Under the pieces are notes generated by a model. It was not told where the DNA came from. It ran no database searches and saw only the letters and a list, made by a program, of their open reading frames with translations. A stretch of DNA of 64,000 bases from Microbacterium sp. (GTDB lineage: Bacteria; Actinomycetota; Actinomycetes; Actinomycetales; Microbacteriaceae), in assembly GCA_019510305.1 (NCBI GenBank), contig JAEKKN010000041.1, positions 1 to 64,000 of the forward strand, written 5' to 3'. Both the position numbers and the translations under genes were made by a program. Shown here one piece after another: positions 54,623 through 62,063 of this stretch (within the stretch, counting starts at the first letter, position 1; each line of letters begins with the position of its first letter).

Positions 54623-55333
54623 ATGAGTTCTCAGCGCGTGGTCCTCGTCACCGGAGGAAACCGAGGCATCGGCTTCGCGATCGCGGAGCGCTTCGTGCGC
54701 GACGGTTACAAGGTCGCGGTCACGGCGCGCAGCGGTGAGGGCCCCCAGGGCACTCTCACAGTGAGGGCCGACGTGACGGATGCAGCGTCACTCGACGCCG
54801 CCTTCACCGAGGTCGAGCAGCAGCTCGGACCGGTGGAGATCGTGGTCGCGAACGCCGGCATCACCAAGGACACACTGCTTCTGCGCATGAGCGAAGACGA
54901 CTTCGACAGCGTGGTAGCCACCAACCTCGGAGGGACGTTCCGGGTCGTCAAGCGCGCGTCGAAGGGCATGCTGCGTGCGCGCTTCGGCCGGGTCATCCTG
55001 ATCTCGAGCGTCGTCGGACTGTACGGCTCGGCGGGTCAGGTCAACTACTCGGCCTCGAAGAGCGCGCTGGTCGGATTCGCCCGCTCGCTGACACGCGAAC
55101 TCGGCGGTCGCGGCATCACCGCCAACGTCGTCGCCCCCGGGTTCATCGAGACCGACATGACTGCCGAGCTTCCCGAGGAGACGCAGAAGCAGTACAAGGC
55201 GAGCATCCCCGCCGGGCGCTTCGCGACGCCCGACGAGGTCGCCGGCGTCGTCACCTGGCTGGCGGGAGACGACGCCGGCTACATCTCCGGCGCGGTCATC
55301 CCTGTCGACGGCGGTCTCGGGATGGGGCACTGA
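54623..55333 (+). CDS. fabG: 3-oxoacyl-[acyl-carrier-protein] reductase FabG
   Basis: A 236-residue short-chain dehydrogenase. The NADP-binding TGGNRGIG is near residue 10, VANAGI near 75, the catalytic ISSV...YSASK (Ser/Tyr/Lys) near 125-145, and APGFIETDM near 170. It fits the mycobacterial FabG1-like group with a short loop after the first strand. It reduces 3-oxoacyl-ACP in fatty acid synthesis, although other SDR substrates cannot be excluded. AGGAG at 54613-54617 precedes the ATG. Confidence 0.88.
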   Translation: MSSQRVVLVTGGNRGIGFAIAERFVRDGYKVAVTARSGEGPQGTLTVRADVTDAASLDAAFTEVEQQLGPVEIVVANAGITKDTLLLRMSEDDFDSVVATNLGGTFRVVKRASKGMLRARFGRVILISSVVGLYGSAGQVNYSASKSALVGFARSLTRELGGRGITANVVAPGFIETDMTAELPEETQKQYKASIPAGRFATPDEVAGVVTWLAGDDAGYISGAVIPVDGGLGMGH

Positions 55334-55336
55334 CGC

Positions 55337-56035
55337 TCAACGAGCGATCGCCTCGTCGATGAGCTGTGCGAGGCGCGCAGGCGTCGAGAACTGCGGCCAG
55401 TGGCCCGACCCGATCCTCACGACCTCGACCTCGTCGATGGCACGGAACTCGTCGGCGTACGGTCCCCACTGGTCGAGCTCCGACTCGAGGGTCTCCTGAT
55501 CGAGCCCTCCCATCAGCAGCGTGGCAGGGACGCGGTAGCGCGCGCCGTCATCTCCGAGCTCGATGGGATCGGTCGGCACGCGTGCGGGAACGCTGTGCAC
55601 GAGAGACGCCGTGCGAGCACGGGTCGCGTCGTCGAGGTCATCGACGTCTTCTGCGGGGAAGAAGTCCCACCCGGGGAACGGGATGACTCCGTCGACGACA
55701 TCGAACTCGCTGATGCCGTGGCCGGACGGCGGCGGAACGGTGTCCACGAAGATCACGCGCGACACCAGGTCTGCCCGAGCGTCGACGACGCCCCATGCGA
55801 CGTTGCCCCCTCCGCTGTGCCCCACGACCACTGCCTGGCCGCCGACGGCGTCGACCGCGGCGACACCGGCGGCGACCCACTCGGCTATGCCGATGGCGCC
55901 TGATTCGGCGGACGGGGCGCCGAGGCCAGGGAGAGTGAGGGGATGCACGCGGTGCCCGGCGCGTTCGAGCGGCGGGATCACCTCGTTCCAGCTGGAGGCG
56001 TCGAGCCAGAGTCCGGGGATGAGGATGATGTCCAT
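55337..56035 (-). CDS. Alpha/beta hydrolase
   Basis: A 232-residue hydrolase. The nucleophile elbow is VVGHSGGGN near residue 78, the oxyanion region LIPGLWLDASSW near the start, and the catalytic His in GSGHWPQFSTP near 212. This matches the small esterase-like alpha/beta hydrolases of Actinobacteria; the substrate is unknown. The ATG at 56035 lies seven bases from TACCCT on the minus strand (56043-56048). It is convergent with fabG. Confidence 0.83.
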   Translation of the reverse strand: MDIILIPGLWLDASSWNEVIPPLERAGHRVHPLTLPGLGAPSAESGAIGIAEWVAAGVAAVDAVGGQAVVVGHSGGGNVAWGVVDARADLVSRVIFVDTVPPPSGHGISEFDVVDGVIPFPGWDFFPAEDVDDLDDATRARTASLVHSVPARVPTDPIELGDDGARYRVPATLLMGGLDQETLESELDQWGPYADEFRAIDEVEVVRIGSGHWPQFSTPARLAQLIDEAIAR

Positions 56036-56068
56036 GGAGCTGAGGGTAATCGGGGCTCCGGACATCCG

Positions 56069-56704
56069 CTACGGAAGCAGCGCGATGACTTCGCCAAGGT
56101 TCTGAGGGCCGATCACGAGGTTCGCGGCCGCGCGGACCGCGGGCTTCGCGTTGAAGGCCAGGCCGAGACCCGCGACCGCCATCATCTTCAGGTCGTTGGC
56201 ACCGTCGCCGATGGCGATCGTCGCCCGCGGCGCAATGCCGAGTTCGGCAGCCCAGGCGAGTAGAGACGATGCCTTGGCCTCGGCATCCACGATCTCCCCG
56301 TCGACCCGCCCTGTGAGCGCACCGTCGGCGACCTCGAGCCGGTTCGCCCGCCATCGGTCGACGCCGAGTCCGGGGGCGACGCCATCGAGGATCTCGTGGA
56401 ATCCGCCCGACACGACGGCCACCACGCCACCGCGCCCGTGCACGGCCGCGGTGAGATCGCGCACACCCGGCGTCGGCTCGATGCGAGCGCGCACGCGCTC
56501 GAACGCCGACGTCGGCACCCCCTGCAGGGCTGCGACCCGGCTGCGCAGACTGTCGGCGAAGTCGACCTCGCCGCGCATGGCAGCCTCGGTGGCCGCCTGG
56601 ACCTCTTCGCGCCGCCCGGCCTCGTCGGCGAGAAGCTCGATCACCTCGTTGCGGATGAGCGTGGAATCGGCATCGAGGACGACGAGGAAGCGCGCGGCAG
56701 TCAC
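56069..56704 (-). CDS. serB: Phosphoserine phosphatase SerB
   Basis: A 211-residue HAD-superfamily phosphatase, the last step of serine synthesis. Motif I is VVLDADSTLI with the two catalytic Asp, motif II VVSGGFHEI near 98, and motif III GDGANDLKMMAVAGLGLAFNAKP near 165. It lacks the N-terminal ACT domains of longer forms. The GTG at 56704 is seven bases from TAGGCT on the minus strand. Confidence 0.92.
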   Translation of the reverse strand: MTAARFLVVLDADSTLIRNEVIELLADEAGRREEVQAATEAAMRGEVDFADSLRSRVAALQGVPTSAFERVRARIEPTPGVRDLTAAVHGRGGVVAVVSGGFHEILDGVAPGLGVDRWRANRLEVADGALTGRVDGEIVDAEAKASSLLAWAAELGIAPRATIAIGDGANDLKMMAVAGLGLAFNAKPAVRAAANLVIGPQNLGEVIALLP

Positions 56705-56750
56705 AGGTTCGAGCCTAGCGACCGCCGTGCGCCTCGCGCGTCGGATGACG

Positions 56751-57992
56751 TCAGCGGTCGACGAAGACGCCCTTGCCGACGACGGTGATCCCCGAATCGG
56801 TCACAGTGAATCCTCGCGCCAGGTCGCGCTCGCGATCGACGCCGACCGTGGCGCCGTCGGCGAGCACGACGTTCTTGTCGAGGATCGCGCGGTGCACACG
56901 CGCACCCGCACCGACACGGACGTGGTCGAACAGCACGGAGTCGGTGATGGTCGAGCCGCCGCCGGCGAGAGTCCACGGACCGACGACGCTGCGTTCGACG
57001 TGGGTTCCGGAGAGAACGCAGCCCAGGGAGACGATCGAGTCGATGGCGTTGCCGATGCGCCCGACCGAATCACGCACGAACTTGGCGGGCGGCGAGTTCA
57101 CGGCCTGCGAGTGGATCGGCCATTCCATGTTGTACAGGTTGAAGACGGGCAGCGTGGAGATCAGGTCCATGTGGGCGTCGAAGAACGAGTCGATCGTACC
57201 CACGTCGCGCCAGTACGAGCGGTCGCGCGGCGAGGAGCCAGGGACCTCGTTCTGCTTCATGTCGTAGTAGCCGGCCTCGCCACGCTCGACGAAGTACGGC
57301 ACGATGTCGCCGCCCATGTCGTGTCCGGACGTGGGCGACTCGCCGTCGGCCTCGACGGCGGCGATCAGCGCGTCCGCATCGAAGATGTAGTTGCCCATCG
57401 AGGCGAGGACCTCGTGCGGTGCGTCCGGCAGTCCTTCGATCTCCGTCGGCTTCTCGAGGAACTGCTTGATGCGGCCGGATTCCGTGTCGGCGTCGATCAC
57501 GCCGAACTGGGAAGCGAGGGCCAGCGGCTGGCGGATGCCGGCGACCGTCGCCTTCGCGCCGGAGGCGATGTGCGCGTCGAGCATCTGCTGGAAGTCCATG
57601 CGATAGACGTGGTCGGCTCCGATCACCACCACGATGTCGGGCTTCTCGTCGTTGATCAGGTTGAGGCTCTGCAGGATGGCGTCGGCCGAGCCTGAGAACC
57701 ACCGCTTGCCGAGTCGCTGCTGCGCCGGAACCGAGGTGACGTACGAGTCGAGCAGAGCCGACATCCGCCACGTCTGCGAGATGTGACGGTCGAGGCTGTG
57801 GGACTTGTACTGCGTGAGGACCACGATCTGTCTGAGACCGGAGTTTATGAGGTTCGAGATCGCGAAATCGATCAGTCGGTACTGTCCGCCGAACGGCACT
57901 GCAGGTTTTGCGCGGTCTGCCGTGAGGGGCATGAGTCGCTTGCCCTCGCCGCCGGCGAGGATGATGCCGAAGATCTTCTTTGGTGCGGACAT
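56751..57992 (-). CDS. glgC: Glucose-1-phosphate adenylyltransferase
   Basis: A 413-residue ADP-glucose pyrophosphorylase. The nucleotidyltransferase start is [35 protein letters not shown], with [14 protein letters not shown] near 95, [10 protein letters not shown] near 125, and a C-terminal left-handed beta-helix. It supplies ADP-glucose for glycogen, and glgA is divergent next to it. The ATG at 57992 lies six bases from TAGGGT on the minus strand, a leaderless start. Confidence 0.96.
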   Translation of the reverse strand: MSAPKKIFGIILAGGEGKRLMPLTADRAKPAVPFGGQYRLIDFAISNLINSGLRQIVVLTQYKSHSLDRHISQTWRMSALLDSYVTSVPAQQRLGKRWFSGSADAILQSLNLINDEKPDIVVVIGADHVYRMDFQQMLDAHIASGAKATVAGIRQPLALASQFGVIDADTESGRIKQFLEKPTEIEGLPDAPHEVLASMGNYIFDADALIAAVEADGESPTSGHDMGGDIVPYFVERGEAGYYDMKQNEVPGSSPRDRSYWRDVGTIDSFFDAHMDLISTLPVFNLYNMEWPIHSQAVNSPPAKFVRDSVGRIGNAIDSIVSLGCVLSGTHVERSVVGPWTLAGGGSTITDSVLFDHVRVGAGARVHRAILDKNVVLADGATVGVDRERDLARGFTVTDSGITVVGKGVFVDR

Positions 57993-58039
57993 GGCTCCAC
58001 CCTAGAGGGCCATTCCCGTCGTGTACTAGCGTTTCGAAC
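57993..58039. promoter_or_regulatory. Divergent glgC/glgA leaderless promoters
   Basis: Within 47 bases TAGGGT (minus strand, 57999-58004) lies six bases from the glgC ATG, and TAGCGT (plus strand, 58027-58032) seven bases from the glgA ATG. The close spacing would allow joint control. Confidence 0.55.
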
Positions 58040-59224
58040 ATGCGAGTTGAAATGATCACGAAGGAGTACCCGCCGGAGATCTACGGCGGTGCCGGGGTGC
58101 ATGTCGCGGAGCTGGTTGCAGCCCTCCGCGAACGCATCGACGTGAGCGTCCGCGCATTCGGCGCGCCTCGCGACGAGACCGGCACGTACGCGTACCGGGC
58201 TCCTTCGGAACTCGCGAACGCGAACGCCGCGCTGCAGACTCTCGGCACCGATCTCGAGATCGTGTCGGCGATCTCGGATGCCGACCTCGTGCACAGTCAC
58301 ACCTGGTACGCGAACTTCGCCGGTCACATCGCCTCGCAGCTGCACGGCATCCCGCACGTGCTCACGGCGCACAGCCTCGAACCTCTGCGCCCGTGGAAGG
58401 CCGAGCAGCTGGGAGGCGGATACGCGGTGTCCAGCGGCATCGAGAAGCTCGCCTACGAGAACGCCGCCGCCGTGATCGCGGTGAGCGCGGGGATGCGCAA
58501 CGACATCCTGCGCAGCTATCCGAACGTCGACCCGGCCAAGGTTCGGGTGATCCACAACGGCATCGACGTCGAGCGTTGGCGTCCCGTGCACAACCCCGAG
58601 TTCCTCGCGTCGATCGGCATGGACCCGAACCGCCCTTCGGTCGTCTTCGTCGGTCGCATCACCCGCCAGAAGGGCCTGCCGTATCTGCTGCAGGCCGCGA
58701 GCCGATTGCCGGCCGACGTGCAGCTCATCCTGTGCGCAGGCGCTCCGGACACGCCGGAGATCATGGCCGAGGTGCAGGAGGGGGTGCGTCTGCTGCAGCA
58801 GACGCGGGAAGGCGTCATCTGGATCGAGCGGATGCTGCCGCGCGATGAGCTCTCGGCCATCCTCACGGCCGCCACGACCTTCGTCTGCCCGTCGGTCTAC
58901 GAGCCGCTCGGCATCGTGAACCTCGAGGCCATGGCATGCGGCGCCGCGGTGGTCGGCACCGCGACCGGCGGAATACCGGAGGTCGTCGACGACGGCGTCA
59001 CCGGCCGCCTCGTTCCGATCGAGCAGGTGCAGGACGGCACGGGCACCCCGGTCGATCCGGAGACGTATGTCGCGGACCTCGCGGCGGTGCTCACCGAGGT
59101 CGCTGCGGATCCGGTGAAGGCCGAGGCCTACGGAGAAGCCGGTCGAGAGCGCGCCAAGGAGGAGTTCAGCTGGGGTGCGATCGCCGACACCACGCGCGCC
59201 CTCTACGAGGAGTTGACCGACTGA
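58040..59224 (+). CDS. glgA: Glycogen synthase, corynebacterial type (GlgA/GlgM)
   Basis: A 394-residue GT4-fold glycosyltransferase. It starts RVEMITKEYPPEIYGGAGVHVAELVAAL. The second Rossmann domain shows VVFVGRITRQKGLPYLLQA near 205 and the nucleotide-sugar motif FVCPSVYEPLGIVNLEAMACGAAVVGTATGGIPEVV near 295. Actinobacterial members use ADP-glucose to make alpha-1,4-glucan or maltose 1-phosphate. It is paired with glgC. Confidence 0.93.
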   Translation: MRVEMITKEYPPEIYGGAGVHVAELVAALRERIDVSVRAFGAPRDETGTYAYRAPSELANANAALQTLGTDLEIVSAISDADLVHSHTWYANFAGHIASQLHGIPHVLTAHSLEPLRPWKAEQLGGGYAVSSGIEKLAYENAAAVIAVSAGMRNDILRSYPNVDPAKVRVIHNGIDVERWRPVHNPEFLASIGMDPNRPSVVFVGRITRQKGLPYLLQAASRLPADVQLILCAGAPDTPEIMAEVQEGVRLLQQTREGVIWIERMLPRDELSAILTAATTFVCPSVYEPLGIVNLEAMACGAAVVGTATGGIPEVVDDGVTGRLVPIEQVQDGTGTPVDPETYVADLAAVLTEVAADPVKAEAYGEAGRERAKEEFSWGAIADTTRALYEELTD

Positions 59225-59242
59225 GCCGATAGGCTTGGCAGC

Positions 59243-60028
59243 ATGCCACGCGCTCTGGAATTCACCGACGTCGTCGTGCGCCGCGAAGGGCGCAACATCA
59301 TCGATCACGTGACCTGGCAGGTGCAGGACGACCAGCGCTGGGTGGTGCTCGGGCCCAACGGCGCCGGCAAGACCACGCTGCTCCAGCTGGCCGACACGCT
59401 CATGCATCCGACGTCCGGCACCGTCGAGGTGCTGGGGGAGACCCTGGGCCGCACCGACGTGTTCGAGGTGCGTCCGCGCATCGGATTCGCGTCCTCGGCT
59501 CTCGCCAAGCGCATCCCGCGTGACGAGACGGTGCTGAACTCCGTGCTCACGGCTGCGTACTCGGTTCTCGGACGTTGGAACGAGGAGTACGAGGGCATCG
59601 ACGACCGTCGCGCGCTGCGCGTCCTCGCCGAGTGGAAGCTCGATCACCTCGCCGATCGCCTGTTCGGGACGCTCAGCGATGGCGAGCAGAAGCGCGTGCA
59701 GATCGCCCGCGCGGTGATGACCGACCCGGAGCTGCTGCTGCTCGACGAGCCGACCGCATCGCTCGACCTCGGCTCGCGCGAAGAGCTGCTCGCGCTGCTC
59801 AGCGGTTACGCCTCGTCGCCGTCGACACCGGCGATGCTCATGGTGACGCATCACGTCGAGGAGATCCCGGTCGGCTTCACCCACGTGCTGCTGATCCGCG
59901 AGGGCAAGGTCGTCGCAGCCGGTCCGATCGCCGAGTCGCTCACCGCCGAGTCGCTCACCGAGGCGTTCGGCATGCCGATCGTGCTCACCGCCGACGGCGG
60001 TCGCTACGCCGCGCGCGCAGCATCCTGA
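59243..60028 (+). CDS. ABC transporter ATP-binding protein without a partner permease
   Basis: A 261-residue ABC ATPase: Walker [10 protein letters not shown] near residue 40, signature [16 protein letters not shown] near 150 (LSDGE instead of LSGGQ), Walker [13 protein letters not shown] near 170, and H-loop [11 protein letters not shown] near 203. It resembles the soluble ModF/YlmA-type ATPases, and no permease gene is adjacent. An in-frame duplication gives [10 protein letters not shown] near residue 235. The ATG lies seven bases from TAGGCT (59230-59235). Confidence 0.85.
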   Translation: MPRALEFTDVVVRREGRNIIDHVTWQVQDDQRWVVLGPNGAGKTTLLQLADTLMHPTSGTVEVLGETLGRTDVFEVRPRIGFASSALAKRIPRDETVLNSVLTAAYSVLGRWNEEYEGIDDRRALRVLAEWKLDHLADRLFGTLSDGEQKRVQIARAVMTDPELLLLDEPTASLDLGSREELLALLSGYASSPSTPAMLMVTHHVEEIPVGFTHVLLIREGKVVAAGPIAESLTAESLTEAFGMPIVLTADGGRYAARAAS

Positions 60029-60034
60029 TTCTGC

Positions 60035-60040
60035 TAGACT
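60035..60040 (+). promoter_or_regulatory. rpmE2 promoter, extended -10
   Basis: TGC-TAGACT (hexamer 60035-60040) is an extended -10 that gives a leader of about 67 bases before rpmE2. Confidence 0.6.
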
Positions 60041-60046
60041 CGACCC

Positions 60047-60113
60047 TTGGTGCTCTCTGCACCGCAGACTTCCCCGACCCTGGCACAATCCAGGGCATCA
60101 GCTAAGGAATCCC
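60047..60113 (+). promoter_or_regulatory. Possible L31 autoregulatory leader
   Basis: Two hairpins are visible: GGTGC-TCTCT-GCACC (60049-60063) and CCCTGG-CACAAT-CCAGGG (60078-60095), then AAGGA at 60104-60108. Structured leaders before L31 genes have been described in Actinobacteria as putative ribosomal-protein leaders; whether this one belongs to that family needs a covariance-model search. Confidence 0.5.
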
Positions 60114-60368
60114 ATGAAGACTGACATCCACCCCGACTACCAGGCCGTCGTGTTCCGCGACCTCGGCTCGGGCGAGACCTTCCTCACCCGCTCCACCGTC
60201 ACCAGCGACAAGACCATCGAGCTGGACGGTGTGGAGTACCCCGTCATCGACGTCGAGATCTCCTCGGCCTCGCACCCGTTCTACACGGGCAAGCAGCGCA
60301 TCATGGACTCGGCCGGTCGCGTCGAGAAGTTCAACCAGCGCTTCAAGGGCTTCGGCGGCTCCAAGTAA
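60114..60368 (+). CDS. rpmE2: 50S ribosomal protein L31 type B
   Basis: 84 residues, the cysteine-free type B L31: [20 protein letters not shown], then [24 protein letters not shown]. It lacks the CxxC zinc ribbon of type A, so it does not need zinc. L31 bridges the ribosomal subunits. AAGGA is five bases from the ATG. It stands alone behind a structured leader and ahead of a strong terminator. Confidence 0.96.
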   Translation: MKTDIHPDYQAVVFRDLGSGETFLTRSTVTSDKTIELDGVEYPVIDVEISSASHPFYTGKQRIMDSAGRVEKFNQRFKGFGGSK

Positions 60369-60374
60369 GGACCG

Positions 60375-60422
60375 TCACGACGAAGGCCCCGTTCTCCTCG
60401 GAGAGCGGGGCCTTCGTCGTGA
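60375..60422. terminator. Strong bidirectional terminator after rpmE2
   Basis: TCACGACGAAGGCCCCG (60375-60391) pairs perfectly with CGGGGCCTTCGTCGTGA (60406-60422), a 17-bp stem seven bases after the rpmE2 stop and 11 bases before the convergent stop. Confidence 0.85.
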
Positions 60423-60432
60423 TGTCGGAGGG

Positions 60433-60714
60433 TCAGATGTCGATGACGATGTGATCGCCATCTATCGTGCTCGGGGGATCGCCAGGTGCAGGGGCCGGTG
60501 CCGTCCGACGCGTCTGACGGTCGCGCTCCATGCCGGCCTCGTATGCCGACGGCATCCAGATCGCGTCGAAGGCGTCGCCGAGTCCACCGCCCGCGTTCTC
60601 GTACTTCTTCTCGAGCGGCGTCTTCGAGTATGCGATCACGACCACGACGATGACCGCGCTCGCGATCAGCAGGAGGATCGCGACGGTCACGAGGTATCCC
60701 AGCACGTCGCCCAC
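60433..60714 (-). CDS. Small one-helix membrane protein
   Basis: 93 residues. An N-terminal transmembrane helix (VTVAILLLIASAVIVVVVIAY, residues about 9-29) is followed by SKTPLEKKYENAGGGLGDAFDAIWMPSAYEA and a Pro-rich tail ending in DGDHIVIDI. No family function is known to me. The GTG at 60714 is six bases from TAGCCT on the minus strand (60721-60726), a leaderless start. Confidence 0.7.
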   Translation of the reverse strand: MGDVLGYLVTVAILLLIASAVIVVVVIAYSKTPLEKKYENAGGGLGDAFDAIWMPSAYEAGMERDRQTRRTAPAPAPGDPPSTIDGDHIVIDI

Positions 60715-60768
60715 GAGCCCAGGCTAGACGCAGGCCGCAGAGCGTGGCATCCCCCGTGAGAGGGATCC

Positions 60769-62016
60769 TCAGCGGATGCTGCGACCGTGCGCGAGGTCGA
60801 TGAGGCGGGTCAGCACGGGGCCCGACCGCACGCCGTTGTGCTCGTGCTCGCTGGTCACCCACGTCTGAACGCCGGGCAACAGGGAAGCGGTCTCCAGCGA
60901 GAACTCGAGCGGCACGTACACGTCGTTGACGTACACGGCGGCGGCTCCCGTCGCCCCGGAGGCGGCGATGGCCTCGGAATCGTAGATCGCAGGCCATTCG
61001 AACTCGGCGAGTGCGAATGCCACGTCACGCCAGGGCCGGAAGGCGGGGACGGTCTCGGTCCACTCCCGACGGATGTGCTCGCCGGTGAACAGCGTCACGT
61101 CGTCGCGGAAGTCGTCGGGCTCGACCCGCTCGGCTGACCATCGTGTGGCCTGACCGCTCGCGTAGCTCGATTCGTGGAACGCGAAGTACATCGGGTTGCG
61201 GCCGCTGAACGGCATGGCGTGCAGCAGGTCGTGTCGGAAGGCGTTCGATGAGGGATCCCGCTCGAGCAGCGACCAGAGCATCTGCCAGCCGTCGTTCGTG
61301 CCGAGCGCCGAGCCGACCGAGCGCAGGCGGGACGCGGAGACGACCTCGCCATCGGGCAGCACGATGCCGCCGGCATCCGCGCGGTCCACCAGACGACGCA
61401 TGACGTCCCTGTGCTCGGGGAAGCGACGATAGTACTTTTCGGATGCCGTGCGCATCTTGTCGTAGCAGAGCGCATAGACATCGTCGGCCGGGCGGCTGAC
61501 GGTGCTGAGGCCGCCGGTGATGAAGACGTCGTCGAGGGATGCGGCATCGGTGGTCAGATAGGCCAGGGTGGTGAATCCGCCGAAGGACTGACCGAGGACG
61601 CTCCACGAGGCTGCGCCCAGGTGCTCTCGAACGGCCTCGCAATCGCGCACGATCGCGTCGGCGCGCAGGTGCGTGAGGTGCTCGGCGACGAACGCCGACC
61701 CCTGTTCGAGATCAGCATCCCCGACGGGGGAAGACAGCCCGGTCCCGCGCTGGTCGAGCATGACGACACGGTAGTGCGCGAGCGCCTCGTCGAGCCAGGC
61801 CGGTGAGGTCGACGAATGGAACGGGCGAGGCGCCTCGTGACCGGGGCCACCCTGAAGGAAGACCAGATAGGGGAGTGCTTCGCCGCCGTCGCGCGACACG
61901 ACGCGCGCGAAGATGTCGATCGTGCGCTGGTCGGAAGGATCCGACCAGACGAGCGGGACGGTGAGAGTGTGCTCTTCGACGGTCAGATCCAGCATGCGAC
62001 GGACAACGGTGCTCAC
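60769..62016 (-). CDS. Alpha/beta hydrolase, prolyl aminopeptidase (S33) type
   Basis: 415 residues. Oxyanion-region motif FLQGGPGHEAPRP near residue 54, VVMLDQRGTGLSSPVG near 85, nucleophile GQSFGGFTTLAYLT near 143, and a C-terminal EHEHNGVRSGPVLTRLIDL that supplies the catalytic His. This is the pattern of S33 proline iminopeptidases that release N-terminal proline from peptides. It is cytoplasmic (no signal). The GTG at 62016 is six bases from TAGGCT on the minus strand (62023-62028). Confidence 0.87.
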   Translation of the reverse strand: MSTVVRRMLDLTVEEHTLTVPLVWSDPSDQRTIDIFARVVSRDGGEALPYLVFLQGGPGHEAPRPFHSSTSPAWLDEALAHYRVVMLDQRGTGLSSPVGDADLEQGSAFVAEHLTHLRADAIVRDCEAVREHLGAASWSVLGQSFGGFTTLAYLTTDAASLDDVFITGGLSTVSRPADDVYALCYDKMRTASEKYYRRFPEHRDVMRRLVDRADAGGIVLPDGEVVSASRLRSVGSALGTNDGWQMLWSLLERDPSSNAFRHDLLHAMPFSGRNPMYFAFHESSYASGQATRWSAERVEPDDFRDDVTLFTGEHIRREWTETVPAFRPWRDVAFALAEFEWPAIYDSEAIAASGATGAAAVYVNDVYVPLEFSLETASLLPGVQTWVTSEHEHNGVRSGPVLTRLIDLAHGRSIR

Positions 62017-62063
62017 CCGTCGAGCCTAACGCCCCGGGTCGCAGTTTCTGCCGTCGTCGCCGA

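Noticed and set aside
57872..60088. Long minus-strand open frame (about 740 codons) opposite glgA and the ABC ATPase
   Set aside because: It is the antisense shadow of two clear enzymes; high-GC codon bias keeps the frame open. Its translation is Arg/Asp/His/Val-rich without motifs.
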